This document shows, in pieces, positions 14,879-24,090 of a DNA stretch of 41,207 bases. The notes beneath the pieces are model-generated. The model ran no database searches and was not told the origin of the DNA. It saw only the letters and a list, made by a program, of their open reading frames with translations. The first letter of the stretch is position 1; every line of letters begins with the position of its first letter. The position numbers and the translations under genes were made by a program. Source of the stretch: Ochrovirga pacifica (GTDB lineage Bacteria; Bacteroidota; Bacteroidia; Flavobacteriales; Flavobacteriaceae); contig NZ_AFPK01000015.1 of assembly GCF_000220525.1 (NCBI RefSeq), positions 1 through 41,207 on the forward strand. Direction: 5' to 3'.

Positions 14879-17800
14879 ATGAAACTAACACAAGTGCTAT
14901 TTTTTATACTTACTTTTTGCAGTAGCACTTACGCCCAGCTCATTAATAAAAATAGGGTGATAAAAACAATATCGGTTACAAAAGACACTTTGCGTTTAGA
15001 AAAGGTAGCCATTAGCGATGTTCAATTTAAAGTAACAAATACAAAAGGGATCCTTATTCCTTCTAGCTACTACTATTTTAATCCTCAGAAAGCACAACTA
15101 TTTTTTTATAGCGATAGCATTAAATTGGCAAAGATACATTACTATAAGTATCCTGATTTTTTAACCCAAACTTACAGTCCGTTTCAAAAAAAACTTATCA
15201 TTCCCAAAGCAACTCCCAATTCAAAACCTGTTTCCATTTTATCCGAATTCAGGAAAAAAGATTTTTTTGGAGAGGTAGCCACCTACGGAAACATTACCCG
15301 TGGTATTACGGTGGGTAACAATCAAGGATCGGTGCTAAATTCAGGGTTAGATTTGCAAATTACAGGAAGCTTATCAGAAAAATTAAAAATTAGAGCCAGT
15401 ATAAAAGATTCTAATGTGCCTATTCAGGAAAATGGAGTATCTCAGAATCTAAGAGAGTTCGATCGGGTGTTTATAGAACTGTTTACAGACACTTGGAAGC
15501 TAAAAGCAGGGGACGTGGATTTGCAAAACAGGGAGAGTTATTTTTTAAATTTTAATAAAAAAATAAACGGAGCCCAACTAAATGTGATGTTAGATAACGG
15601 AGAGCAACAAACAACGGTTACGGCATCAGGAGCAGTGGTTAGAGGAAAGTTTACCACGGCTGCTATTCATCCTCAAGAAGGAAACCAGGGGCCTTATAGG
15701 TTGTTAGGAGCTAATGGCGAACTAAATATTGTTGTTATTTCGGGTAGTGAGGTGGTGTATGTAAACGGTGTGGTTTTAAAAAGAGGAGAACAGCATGATT
15801 ATACAATAGATTATACAACGGCAGAAATTACTTTTAATCCTACGTTTCCCATCAATGCTGCTCAAAGAATTTTGGTAGACTATCAGTACAGTGATCAAAA
15901 TTACAATAGGTTTGTTACCCATAACGGAATACAATACAAAGATGATAAGTGGTCTTTAGGAACGTATTTTTATCATGAACATGATGTAAAAAGTCAGTCC
16001 TTACAACAAAATTTAAACGATGCCCAAAAGCAAGTCTTAAAAGAGGCAGGAAACAACCTGTCTTTAATGGTGGCCGAAAGTGCTAACAAAGCAGCATACG
16101 ATGAAAATAGAATTCAGTATACCAAAAATGCAGATGGTAATTATGTTAGAAGCAATAATAAAGAAGATGAATTGTACAATGTTGTTTTTAATAGAGTTGC
16201 AAACGGACAAGGAGCGTACAATTTACAACAAACTTCAGCACAGGGAAATGTATATGTATTTGTAGGAGAAAATAATGGAAGCTATGCACCCGTTACTCAA
16301 TTGATTGCTCCTGTAAAAACACAGGTCGCAGTGGTCAATACAGGATATCAAATAAGCAAATCCTCTTTTGTGCACACCGAATTGGCTTATAGCAATAATG
16401 ATTTAAATCTTTTTTCTGATAAAGACGATAACAACAACCAAGGGCTTGCCTCTAAACTAACTTGGAAACAAAAAATAGCTACTGGAAATTGGAATACAGA
16501 AAACGAACTGAACTGGGATTTTGTTCAAAAAAACTTTAACAATATAGAGGGACTGTATCAAGCAGAATTTAATAGAGATTGGAATTTAGAGGTACAACTT
16601 ATGCCTAATTTTTTAGGAAATCAGACCTATATAAAAAATCAGTTTACAACTAGCAAACAAGAGTACCAAAAAATGGAGCTAGAAAGTGAGTACTTAAAGT
16701 TAGGAACTGCCTTTAAGGGAATTAGAAACTCTTTAATAACAAACAATACCTTTAAAAACATAGTACTTGCTACCCGAAGTAGTTTTTTAAATAGCAAAAA
16801 TAAACTAGATAAAGGGGTGTTTGTAAGAAATCATACACAGGTTACTTATCCATTTGCTAAAGGATGGATGCGGGGTTTGTTTTTGTACGAAGACAATCAA
16901 CAAAAAAATCAGGAGACAAAGGAATTGCATGTCAACAATCAGAAATATACTACGGGCGGGTTAGAATTTGGTTTGGGAGATTCTACCAAAGTTTTTACAC
17001 GTATAAAGTATTATGTTACCGAAATTGACAGTGTAAAAAACAATAAGATGACACGGGTACAGAATGCTCAAAATTATTCTGTACAAAGTAAATGGATTGA
17101 AAACGAACAAACTTCTTGGAGTACTTTTGCCAACTACAGAGTGGTTGCTAATTATTTTGCTGATGATGTAGAAGTTGTTAATGCTAGCACTCAGTTTAGT
17201 CAACGTTTGTTTCAAAATTTATTGGTACTAAGTAGTTTATATCAAACCAGTTCGGGTACTACACCTCAGCAAAACTACAATTATATAGAAACCGAACCCG
17301 GACAAGGATTTTATACGTATTTAGGTGATTTAAACGATAATGGAATTAAAGATTTTGACGAGTTTGAAGTAGCTCAGTTTGCAGATCAGGCAAATTATTT
17401 ACGGGTTTTGTTGCCAACCCTTGCTAGAATTGCTACACAGAAAGCAAAATTTAGTCAGTCTTTGTATCTAAACTTTATCCAATTTAAAAATCATACAGCA
17501 CCTTGGCTGCGTTGGCTTTCACATTTTTCTACTCAGACAGGATTTTTGATAGACAAGGATCAGTTAAAGGTAGGACGTCAGTTTAACATCAATCCATTTG
17601 CTACGGGGAATCAAAACGTGGTAGGTTTGCAAAAAAATGTTGCCTCTAGTTTGTTTTTTAACCGAGGACAACAGCATTACAGCAGTACTTACACCTATAT
17701 AAACAATGAAAATCGTCAAATTATAAGTGCCGATGCTCAAACAGCAAGTGTGCAAGCACATGAGTTTAATTTTCAACACAATATTCAGGGTTCTTGGGTG

Positions 17801-18265
17801 TTGTCTGCGTTGGCTAGAATAGAAGAAAACAGTAATAAAAGTAGTTTTGAATCTAGAAATTTTGCAATACATTCTCAAAAGCTTCATCCGTCTATTAGTT
17901 TTCTAAAAGATGAGTTTTCTACTGTAGAGGCAGTATATATTTATCAGCATAAGAAAAATGAAGGAGGAGACGAAACATTGGCAAGTCATGATATTGGATT
18001 GAACTACAACTACAATCACCCCAAAAAAGGATCTGTGTTGGCAAGCGTACATACAATAAACAATCAATACCAAGGAGCGTTGAACAGTCCGGCTTCTTAT
18101 AGAATGCTAGAAGGCTTGCCGCCCGATAGAAATTATACTTGGTCTGTAACAATACAAAAGAGTTTGACACGTTTGTTAGATTTAAGCCTAAGTTATAACG
18201 GACGAAAAAACAATAGCATAGCGACCATTCATATTGGTAGTGTACAGTTAAGAGCCAACTTTTAA
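14879..18265 (+). CDS. Large outer-membrane barrel-like protein of unknown function with EF-hand-like loop
   Basis: 1128 aa with signal peptide (1-19, ending T-Y-A before Q). I do not recognise a named family. An N-terminal beta-rich part (20-130) is followed by a segment with Y-G-N-I-T-R-G-I-T-V-G-N and I-R-A-S-I-K-D-S-N-V-P-I-Q, loosely like stretches of the T9SS protein SprA, but the protein is under half that length. The remainder alternates short amphipathic strands and ends in an aromatic residue (R-A-N-F), as outer-membrane barrels do. At 817-828 D-L-N-D-N-G-I-K-D-F-D-E has the spacing of an EF-hand calcium loop, followed by F-E-V-A-Q-F-A-D-Q-A-N-Y. It follows the polyprenyl synthase gene by 57 bases. 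Outer-membrane location is inferred; the function is unknown. Confidence 0.7.
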   Translation: MKLTQVLFFILTFCSSTYAQLINKNRVIKTISVTKDTLRLEKVAISDVQFKVTNTKGILIPSSYYYFNPQKAQLFFYSDSIKLAKIHYYKYPDFLTQTYSPFQKKLIIPKATPNSKPVSILSEFRKKDFFGEVATYGNITRGITVGNNQGSVLNSGLDLQITGSLSEKLKIRASIKDSNVPIQENGVSQNLREFDRVFIELFTDTWKLKAGDVDLQNRESYFLNFNKKINGAQLNVMLDNGEQQTTVTASGAVVRGKFTTAAIHPQEGNQGPYRLLGANGELNIVVISGSEVVYVNGVVLKRGEQHDYTIDYTTAEITFNPTFPINAAQRILVDYQYSDQNYNRFVTHNGIQYKDDKWSLGTYFYHEHDVKSQSLQQNLNDAQKQVLKEAGNNLSLMVAESANKAAYDENRIQYTKNADGNYVRSNNKEDELYNVVFNRVANGQGAYNLQQTSAQGNVYVFVGENNGSYAPVTQLIAPVKTQVAVVNTGYQISKSSFVHTELAYSNNDLNLFSDKDDNNNQGLASKLTWKQKIATGNWNTENELNWDFVQKNFNNIEGLYQAEFNRDWNLEVQLMPNFLGNQTYIKNQFTTSKQEYQKMELESEYLKLGTAFKGIRNSLITNNTFKNIVLATRSSFLNSKNKLDKGVFVRNHTQVTYPFAKGWMRGLFLYEDNQQKNQETKELHVNNQKYTTGGLEFGLGDSTKVFTRIKYYVTEIDSVKNNKMTRVQNAQNYSVQSKWIENEQTSWSTFANYRVVANYFADDVEVVNASTQFSQRLFQNLLVLSSLYQTSSGTTPQQNYNYIETEPGQGFYTYLGDLNDNGIKDFDEFEVAQFADQANYLRVLLPTLARIATQKAKFSQSLYLNFIQFKNHTAPWLRWLSHFSTQTGFLIDKDQLKVGRQFNINPFATGNQNVVGLQKNVASSLFFNRGQQHYSSTYTYINNENRQIISADAQTASVQAHEFNFQHNIQGSWVLSALARIEENSNKSSFESRNFAIHSQKLHPSISFLKDEFSTVEAVYIYQHKKNEGGDETLASHDIGLNYNYNHPKKGSVLASVHTINNQYQGALNSPASYRMLEGLPPDRNYTWSVTIQKSLTRLLDLSLSYNGRKNNSIATIHIGSVQLRANF

Positions 18266-18293
18266 AACATTAGGCAAGCTCGTTAAAATGAGT

Positions 18294-18301
18294 TATTTTT
18301 G
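18294..18301 (+). promoter_or_regulatory. -7 element upstream of the small barrel gene
   Basis: TATTTTTG matches TAnnTTTG, 22 bases before the ATG at 18324. It suggests that the small barrel and CLC genes have a promoter separate from the large protein upstream. Confidence 0.45.
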
Positions 18302-18323
18302 AACTTATAAAGTAAAAAGAAAC

Positions 18324-18839
18324 ATGAAAAAACTACTTTTTATTAGCATTCTATTTGCCTCTGTGGCTTCTTTTGGACAAAACAATCAAATCAAACTAGA
18401 TTTATTAGACATTTTGGTGTTTAGAACCTTGGATGTGTCTTATGAAAACCAATTGAATGATGAAGCTTCTGTAGGACTTTCGGTGTTTATTAATTTTGAA
18501 CCCAAAAGTGCTGACTTTCGATATAATGAAAACTTTCAATTGACTCCTTATTTTCGTCAATTTTTAACTACTAACAAAGGGTTTGACTTTTTTGGAGAAC
18601 TTTTTGGAACCTTGAACTTTGGAGAAAAAGAAACAGAGATGACCGAAATGGGAGTTACGACTAAAGAAAAAAGAAATTATTCAGATTTTGGATTGGGAAT
18701 TGGAGCAGGAGGTAAGCATGTTTCTAGAAATGGATATATTTTTGAATTCAATGTAGGAGTTGCACGTAATTTATTCAACGCTAAAATGTCTAGACAATTT
18801 GTACCTAGGTTTGGCGTAAGTGTTGGGAAACAATTCTAA
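18324..18839 (+). CDS. Small outer-membrane beta-barrel protein, unknown function
   Basis: 171 aa. Signal peptide 1-19 (V-A-S-F-G before Q-N-N). The mature part of about 150 residues alternates polar and hydrophobic residues in eight or so short strands, with L-D-V-S-Y-E, T-P-Y-F-R-Q-F, G-L-G-I-G-A-G-G-K and R-F-G-V-S-V-G-K-Q-F; it ends in F, as barrel proteins do. It resembles the DUF3575-like small barrels of Bacteroidota, but I cannot name it. The CLC transporter gene begins 21 bases after its stop, so the two are very likely co-transcribed. Confidence 0.7.
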   Translation: MKKLLFISILFASVASFGQNNQIKLDLLDILVFRTLDVSYENQLNDEASVGLSVFINFEPKSADFRYNENFQLTPYFRQFLTTNKGFDFFGELFGTLNFGEKETEMTEMGVTTKEKRNYSDFGLGIGAGGKHVSRNGYIFEFNVGVARNLFNAKMSRQFVPRFGVSVGKQF

Positions 18840-18860
18840 GCAACAGCTCTAAAAAATACA

Positions 18861-20144
18861 ATGGCTATTAAACAAATGCAATCTTCTTGGCTGGGGCTAT
18901 CCAAAGATTTTTTAAGATGGTTGTCTTTGGCCATCGTTATTGGGGTTTTGGTGGGTTTGGCCACTGCATCTTTATTAATAGGACTCCACTATGCAACAAA
19001 TTATAGAGAAACCCATAGGGCTATTATTTGGTTGCTACCCTTTGGAGGTTTGCTTGTAGGCTTGTTATACCATTATTACGGAAAATCGGTAGCCAAAGGA
19101 AACAATCAACTATTAGAGGAGTTACATAGCCCAAAAGATATTATCCCTTTTAGGATGGCTCCCTTTATTTTTATAGGTACGGTTGTGTCTCACTTATTGG
19201 GTGCCTCTGTAGGTAGAGAAGGTACAGCAGTACAAATAGGAGGTGCTATTGCCGATCAGTTTTCTAAGTGGTTTCGCTTGTCTGCTTTAGATAGAAATAT
19301 TGTTATTTTGATGGGAATTAGCAGTGGTTTTGCAGGATTGTTTGGAACGCCTTTGGCAGGAACTGTTTTTGCCCTAGAAGTGTTGATGATTGGTAGCGTT
19401 CGTTATCATGCTGTTTTGCCCTGTTTGTTGGTGGCAGTAATTTCTAATTATGTATCGTCTCAAGTTGCTCATTATTTTCATATTCCTCATACACAATATG
19501 TGGTTGATGTTGTTCCTGAATTGACCATTAGTACTTTTTTATGGGCATTGTTTGTTGGAATTCTTTTTGGAGTGGTAAGTACTTTTTTTTCTAAAGGAGT
19601 TGCGTTCTTTGGTCGTTTTTCAACGTACATAAAGTATCCACCATTACGACCAGTAGTAGGTGGTTTGTTTGTTTCGGTATTGGTTTTTGCTATTGGAACA
19701 AAGTACATTGGTTTGGGAATTCCTACTATTGTAGATTCTTTTAAAGTAACGATGGTATCTTATGATTTTGCTGCAAAATTACTATTAACTACCTTTTGTA
19801 TTGCTTTTGGTTTTAAAGGAGGAGAAGTAACCCCTTTATTTTTTATAGGAGCTACCTTGGGTAGTGCCCTTTCTGTTTTTGTACCCTTGCCCATTGGTTT
19901 GTTAGCGGGTATGGGATTTGTGGCGGTGTTTTCGGGTGCAACCAATACCCCTATTGCTTGTACCTTAATGGGGGTAGAATTGTTTGGAAGCGAGGGTATA
20001 GTGTTTATTGCACTTGCCTGTGTTACAGCTTATTTGTTTTCTGGACATACTGGAATATACAATGCTCAGATTGTAGGTGTTTCTAAGATAAAAACAAAAC
20101 AATCTGAGCAAGGATCTTCTTTGGGTAAGCTTAATGAGCACTAG
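18861..20144 (+). CDS. CLC family ion channel/transporter, atypical selectivity motif
   Basis: 427 aa membrane protein with about ten hydrophobic segments. The G-R-E-G-T-A-V-Q-I-G-G motif at 118-128 holds the gating glutamate E120 of CLC proteins; G-F-A-G-L-F-G-T-P-L-A-G and G-G-E-V-T-P-L-F-F-I-G-A are further family hallmarks. The usual first anion-binding motif G-S-G-I-P is absent; at that place is A-K-G-N-N-Q-L (78-84), as in the divergent branch that includes fluoride/proton antiporters. There are no C-terminal CBS domains. No fluoride riboswitch fits into the 21-base gap upstream. Its last 14 bases overlap the end of the convergent DUF3857 gene. A CLC protein for certain; chloride or fluoride is open. 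Confidence 0.88.
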   Translation: MAIKQMQSSWLGLSKDFLRWLSLAIVIGVLVGLATASLLIGLHYATNYRETHRAIIWLLPFGGLLVGLLYHYYGKSVAKGNNQLLEELHSPKDIIPFRMAPFIFIGTVVSHLLGASVGREGTAVQIGGAIADQFSKWFRLSALDRNIVILMGISSGFAGLFGTPLAGTVFALEVLMIGSVRYHAVLPCLLVAVISNYVSSQVAHYFHIPHTQYVVDVVPELTISTFLWALFVGILFGVVSTFFSKGVAFFGRFSTYIKYPPLRPVVGGLFVSVLVFAIGTKYIGLGIPTIVDSFKVTMVSYDFAAKLLLTTFCIAFGFKGGEVTPLFFIGATLGSALSVFVPLPIGLLAGMGFVAVFSGATNTPIACTLMGVELFGSEGIVFIALACVTAYLFSGHTGIYNAQIVGVSKIKTKQSEQGSSLGKLNEH

Positions 20145-22113
20145 CCACGGGCTCTATTTTTTCTAATACAATTTTTTCTTTGTTTTTTGCAACCATATGC
20201 TTGTAAAAAGCTTTAAACTCTTGGTATTCGGATGTAGGGATCATGTGTGTTTTAAATTCTCTAACACTCTTTACGCTAATTGAGTTTCCGTTTTGTTGAA
20301 TTAAGTAGCTGTAGCTTCCTGTTTTATTTTGCATTGTTGCTCTAAAGCTTTTTGGTAAGGATACCACCTTGTAACCTTTTGGAATTGTAAGGATAATGTT
20401 TTTGCTAATCTTTGTAGGAGTAACCAAATCAATAGGATATTTTCTTTTATCTAGTTTAAAAGGGTTTTTGGTATCACTTAAGAATACCATCGGATTGATG
20501 TATTTTTTTCCATTGATGGTTTCGCAATACTTTTTGCTAGATACTTCCCCTAACAACATTATCGGTTTTGAAGTTTTTTTCTTGTTTGTAAGTTGACAGT
20601 TTTTAACAAACACGTGGTATCTATTTCCTAATTTCTTTTTTAGTTCCTCTTCTCCTAGTTTGTTGTATTTGTTTCTAAAATCTAAAGCTCTTTTTCGGGT
20701 AAGTTTGGCTCTTAAGTTTCCTGACATTTTAAAATCTTTGTCAAAAGTAATTTGAGCCATATAAATTTCTTCTGATTGTTGTTTTGGAACTAGCGGTACA
20801 TCAATATTGGTTTTTTTATTGGCCATTAACCTACCATGCCAGTTGAGAGCTCTTGTAGGTAGTACATTTACTGCGTTGTTTTGCCCACTTGCATCTAGTA
20901 AAAGAATTTCTCCGTTTATGTTTTTAACTGCAGCAACTACATAGTTTAGTCCATCTAAAGTTGGGAATATAGGAACACCGTTGTTTTTGGTACTTAGTAA
21001 AACAGGATAGGCTCTAATGCCAGCTTCTTTTAGCATTGCTACCAATGTTAAGTTTACCTCGGCAATGTTTCCTTCTCCTTTTTTATACGCTTTGGGCAAT
21101 CCATCATTGGTGTATAGTCCGTAGTGTTTGTTCCATTGAATTTTAGACTTTACAAAATCAAATATGCTTTCTATTTTTTCTTTTTCGGATGAGGTGTTAG
21201 CCGTTATTTTTTCCAAATCCTCTTTAAAGTAATTTTTCTTTGCTAGTTGTTTTCCAAAACTGTAAGATTCAAACAATCTTTCACAAACACTTTCCCAGCT
21301 GTTGCTGTAAGTTTTTGTGTAACCATCAGGAAACACTACGGAAGACAGTTCGTAAAGAATTCTACCCCTGTAATCGTTAAAATTACTTGTGTAGGGTTCG
21401 TCATTTTTAATGGCGGGAATGTTTTTATCTTCAAAAGTTAAAATTTCTTTATCGTAAGTAATGTATTGATTTATGCGTTCTGAAGTACTTTCTGTTTTAG
21501 GTGTAACAGTATAATATCCTTTGGTTACTTTTTTGTATTTAAAGAATTCTGGTATTTCGGTTCGGTAATACAGTTTTTTTACAGGGATTTTTTCTTGAAT
21601 GTTAAAGGTTCCTATGTCCCAAAAATTAGAAGTTAAAGAGTATTTAAGTTCTATAATAGAGCCTGCACGAACATCAGGAAATGCAATTTTTCTAACACTT
21701 AGGGTTTTGCTTTTTGCTTCGGTATAGATTTCTTTTTTGTTTACTTTTTGTTCTACTATTTTACCATTTTTAAGGTTGTAGGTAACGGCTTTAATTTTGA
21801 ATATTCTATCGGGTGTAGAGCCTGAGTAGTAGTAGATATTTTGGTTTCCATAAGACAAACCATCTTTGTCGTAAATTTTTAAGCGAATATGATAATCTAT
21901 CACTTTTTCGAAGCTTCTAGAAATGGTATTGTAGTTAATAGAAATGCTTTCGCTTTTATACAAAAAGGCAGCTTCGGCCAAAGAGTCTATAGCGCATGTT
22001 TTTTCTAAAAGTTCTTCTTTAGATACTTTTCCAAATTTGTAGTTTTGGGCTTTGCTGCTTGTACCAAAGCAAAGTACAACAGCTAGGAATAATATAAGTT
22101 TCTTTTTCATCAT
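20131..22113 (-). CDS. DUF3857 protein with inactive-looking transglutaminase domain
   Basis: 660 aa, secreted or periplasmic (signal peptide ends about residue 22, S-K-A before Q-N). The DUF3857 domain (about 50-250) is followed by a transglutaminase-like domain (about 300-420). Compared with its neighbour, the catalytic Cys and His are lost: the region reads G-E-G-N-I-A-E-V-N (I350 where Cys is expected) and G-L-N-Y-V-V (N390 where His is expected), while the Asp survives in L-L-L-D-A-S (D407). It is therefore probably a binding or structural relative. Its ATG directly follows the TAA of the preceding gene, so translational coupling is likely. The start could be either of the first two Met codons. 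Function unknown. Confidence 0.82.
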   Translation of the reverse strand: MMKKKLILFLAVVLCFGTSSKAQNYKFGKVSKEELLEKTCAIDSLAEAAFLYKSESISINYNTISRSFEKVIDYHIRLKIYDKDGLSYGNQNIYYYSGSTPDRIFKIKAVTYNLKNGKIVEQKVNKKEIYTEAKSKTLSVRKIAFPDVRAGSIIELKYSLTSNFWDIGTFNIQEKIPVKKLYYRTEIPEFFKYKKVTKGYYTVTPKTESTSERINQYITYDKEILTFEDKNIPAIKNDEPYTSNFNDYRGRILYELSSVVFPDGYTKTYSNSWESVCERLFESYSFGKQLAKKNYFKEDLEKITANTSSEKEKIESIFDFVKSKIQWNKHYGLYTNDGLPKAYKKGEGNIAEVNLTLVAMLKEAGIRAYPVLLSTKNNGVPIFPTLDGLNYVVAAVKNINGEILLLDASGQNNAVNVLPTRALNWHGRLMANKKTNIDVPLVPKQQSEEIYMAQITFDKDFKMSGNLRAKLTRKRALDFRNKYNKLGEEELKKKLGNRYHVFVKNCQLTNKKKTSKPIMLLGEVSSKKYCETINGKKYINPMVFLSDTKNPFKLDKRKYPIDLVTPTKISKNIILTIPKGYKVVSLPKSFRATMQNKTGSYSYLIQQNGNSISVKSVREFKTHMIPTSEYQEFKAFYKHMVAKNKEKIVLEKIEPVASAH

Positions 22114-24024
22114 TTATTTTTTAGATAGTACAAGTTTTAGGTTGTCGTTTTGAGTTACTGAGCGGATAAAATCTCCATAATCATTGTATTTTTCTTTAGG
22201 ATAGGTTCCTTGCTTTTGATAAAAGTCTCTTTGGTATGTTAGGGTATGTTCATCGACCTTTTTAAAGACCAGAGCATAGTTTCCAAATTCTGACTGAATG
22301 TTTTTGTCTTTAGGTAGTGTTTCTATGCTATATCCTTTAGGAATTTTAAGTGTAATGCTGTCTTTTTCGTTATACCCACGTCTTATAACCAAAGGGTGTT
22401 GTCGGTCTTTTTGATAAGCAACAGATTGTTTGTGTTGGTTAAGAGCGTTGATTTTAAAAATCATTTCGTTACCCATAATAGTTGCATAGTCTTCTAGTAA
22501 AAGATCTAAGTCTTGTGCAAAGGTTTGTTTGTTTTTTTGATTTGTAAATTGATGTGAAGTAATTTTTACGTTGTTGTTATAGCTCCATTTGTAAAATTTG
22601 TAATAACGATCTAGTTCTTTAGGAGTATAGGTTTCTAATACGTAATCATCGTCGTAATTTATACCTTTAGATTGTATGTTTATATGTGCATTTAAGTGTC
22701 CATTTTCTTGTAACTGCAAGGTGGCATTGCTAATTTGTAGGTTGTTTTTGTCTGTGTATATAGGAGTGTGTTTTAATACTCCACCTTCTTTTTCTAAGAC
22801 CAACACATCTCTATCATCGGTAAAGCTACCAAGGTAATTAAAGGGCAATGTTTGGTTGGTACACTCTAACCAAACATCTTTTCCATTGTTTAGTTTGGGC
22901 AAGTTTAGAATCATATGATTTCCTTGCATTCCATGGTACTGTTTGTCAAAATTTCTTTTTTGTTTTGCATATACAATTACCCAGTTAGATTCTATACCTA
23001 CTACATCTAACAAAGCTTTGGTGTAGTTAGAAAGGCCTTTACAATCTCCATAGCCCAATCGGTCTACATCGCTGGCCAAAGAAGGTTGCCAGCCTCCCAC
23101 TCCGATAGCAACATTTACGTATCGAGTTTTGTTTTGCATGTAATTGTAAATAATTTCTGCTTTTTTTAGTGGATCTTGAATGCCTTTTACCAATTCTTTT
23201 ACCTTTTGCTGGGTTTCTGGACTTAGGCTTACACGGTCTTGATATAGTTTGGTTCTAAGCCACCAGCCAAAGTCTTTCCAGTTGGTAATAGATATACTTT
23301 GATGACCTTTTAAGGTAAATTGTTCTAAGTAGAACTTTATATTAGGATATTTTTCTTCAAAATAAGGACTATAGCGTTCGTTTTCTACAGCAATTTGGTT
23401 CTGAATTTTAAAGTGTAGTTTGTTTTCTGAAGAAAGATTTTGTACCGCTATTTTATTGATATTGTTTTTTACATGTTTTAACGGTGTATTGGTATTGTTG
23501 GTAATTTTAATTTCTTTGTTTTGCACCGATATATTGTAGCCGCTAACAGGATACCACCTAGGAAAAAAGGCTGTTGTTTCTGTTTGAAAAACATAACTAA
23601 ACGTTAGGGTGTAAGGATAATCTCTAGGTGTAAAACTTAAAAACTTTACTCTGTCTTCGGAATAAAAACCATCTATTGCGCTTTGGTCTCTAAAATCTTT
23701 CTTTTTGTAGGTAACCAATTTGTGTCCGTTTTGGTTGTATAGAATGGCACCAATCTTTTTTATCTTAGAATCGTTACTATATGTTTTGTAAGGAGCCACA
23801 TATTGGTCTCCGTCTTTGTTTAGAACGGTAATGGTTTGGGTAAAATAAACCATCATTTTGTTTTGATTTATAATCTCTATTTCCTTTTTGTAATCACGGA
23901 TTACTGCATCGGCATGTTTTTTTAGACTATCGGGAATTTGATCAACAGAAAAGTTTTGAGTTTGTGCATAAGTAAACATCTGCATGCACCATACAGGGAG
24001 TACTAATAGTAATTTCAGTTTCAT
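22114..24024 (-). CDS. DUF3857 / transglutaminase-like protein with intact Cys-His
   Basis: 636 aa with signal peptide (1-20, T-Y-A before Q-T-Q). DUF3857 spans about 55-255; the transglutaminase-like domain follows with G-Y-G-D-C-K-G-L-S (Cys328), G-N-H-M-I-L (His370) and W-L-E-C-T (Glu387 in place of the usual Asp). The last 170 residues are beta-rich. Such proteins are common in Bacteroidota, usually in pairs, and are thought to act in the periplasm or at the surface; reaction and substrate are not established. It lies 66 bases after the GH113-like lipoprotein gene and abuts the second DUF3857 gene with no gap, giving a probable three-gene operon. Confidence 0.85.
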   Translation of the reverse strand: MKLKLLLVLPVWCMQMFTYAQTQNFSVDQIPDSLKKHADAVIRDYKKEIEIINQNKMMVYFTQTITVLNKDGDQYVAPYKTYSNDSKIKKIGAILYNQNGHKLVTYKKKDFRDQSAIDGFYSEDRVKFLSFTPRDYPYTLTFSYVFQTETTAFFPRWYPVSGYNISVQNKEIKITNNTNTPLKHVKNNINKIAVQNLSSENKLHFKIQNQIAVENERYSPYFEEKYPNIKFYLEQFTLKGHQSISITNWKDFGWWLRTKLYQDRVSLSPETQQKVKELVKGIQDPLKKAEIIYNYMQNKTRYVNVAIGVGGWQPSLASDVDRLGYGDCKGLSNYTKALLDVVGIESNWVIVYAKQKRNFDKQYHGMQGNHMILNLPKLNNGKDVWLECTNQTLPFNYLGSFTDDRDVLVLEKEGGVLKHTPIYTDKNNLQISNATLQLQENGHLNAHINIQSKGINYDDDYVLETYTPKELDRYYKFYKWSYNNNVKITSHQFTNQKNKQTFAQDLDLLLEDYATIMGNEMIFKINALNQHKQSVAYQKDRQHPLVIRRGYNEKDSITLKIPKGYSIETLPKDKNIQSEFGNYALVFKKVDEHTLTYQRDFYQKQGTYPKEKYNDYGDFIRSVTQNDNLKLVLSKK

Positions 24025-24090
24025 AGCTAATGGTAATAGGCTTTCAATATAAAAAATATTTATTGATAAAAGCTATGGCAATAGTTAATC

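Noticed and set aside
18840..18860. Fluoride riboswitch ahead of the CLC gene
   Set aside because: The gap is 21 bases, too short, and no riboswitch core motif is seen ahead of the preceding small barrel gene either.
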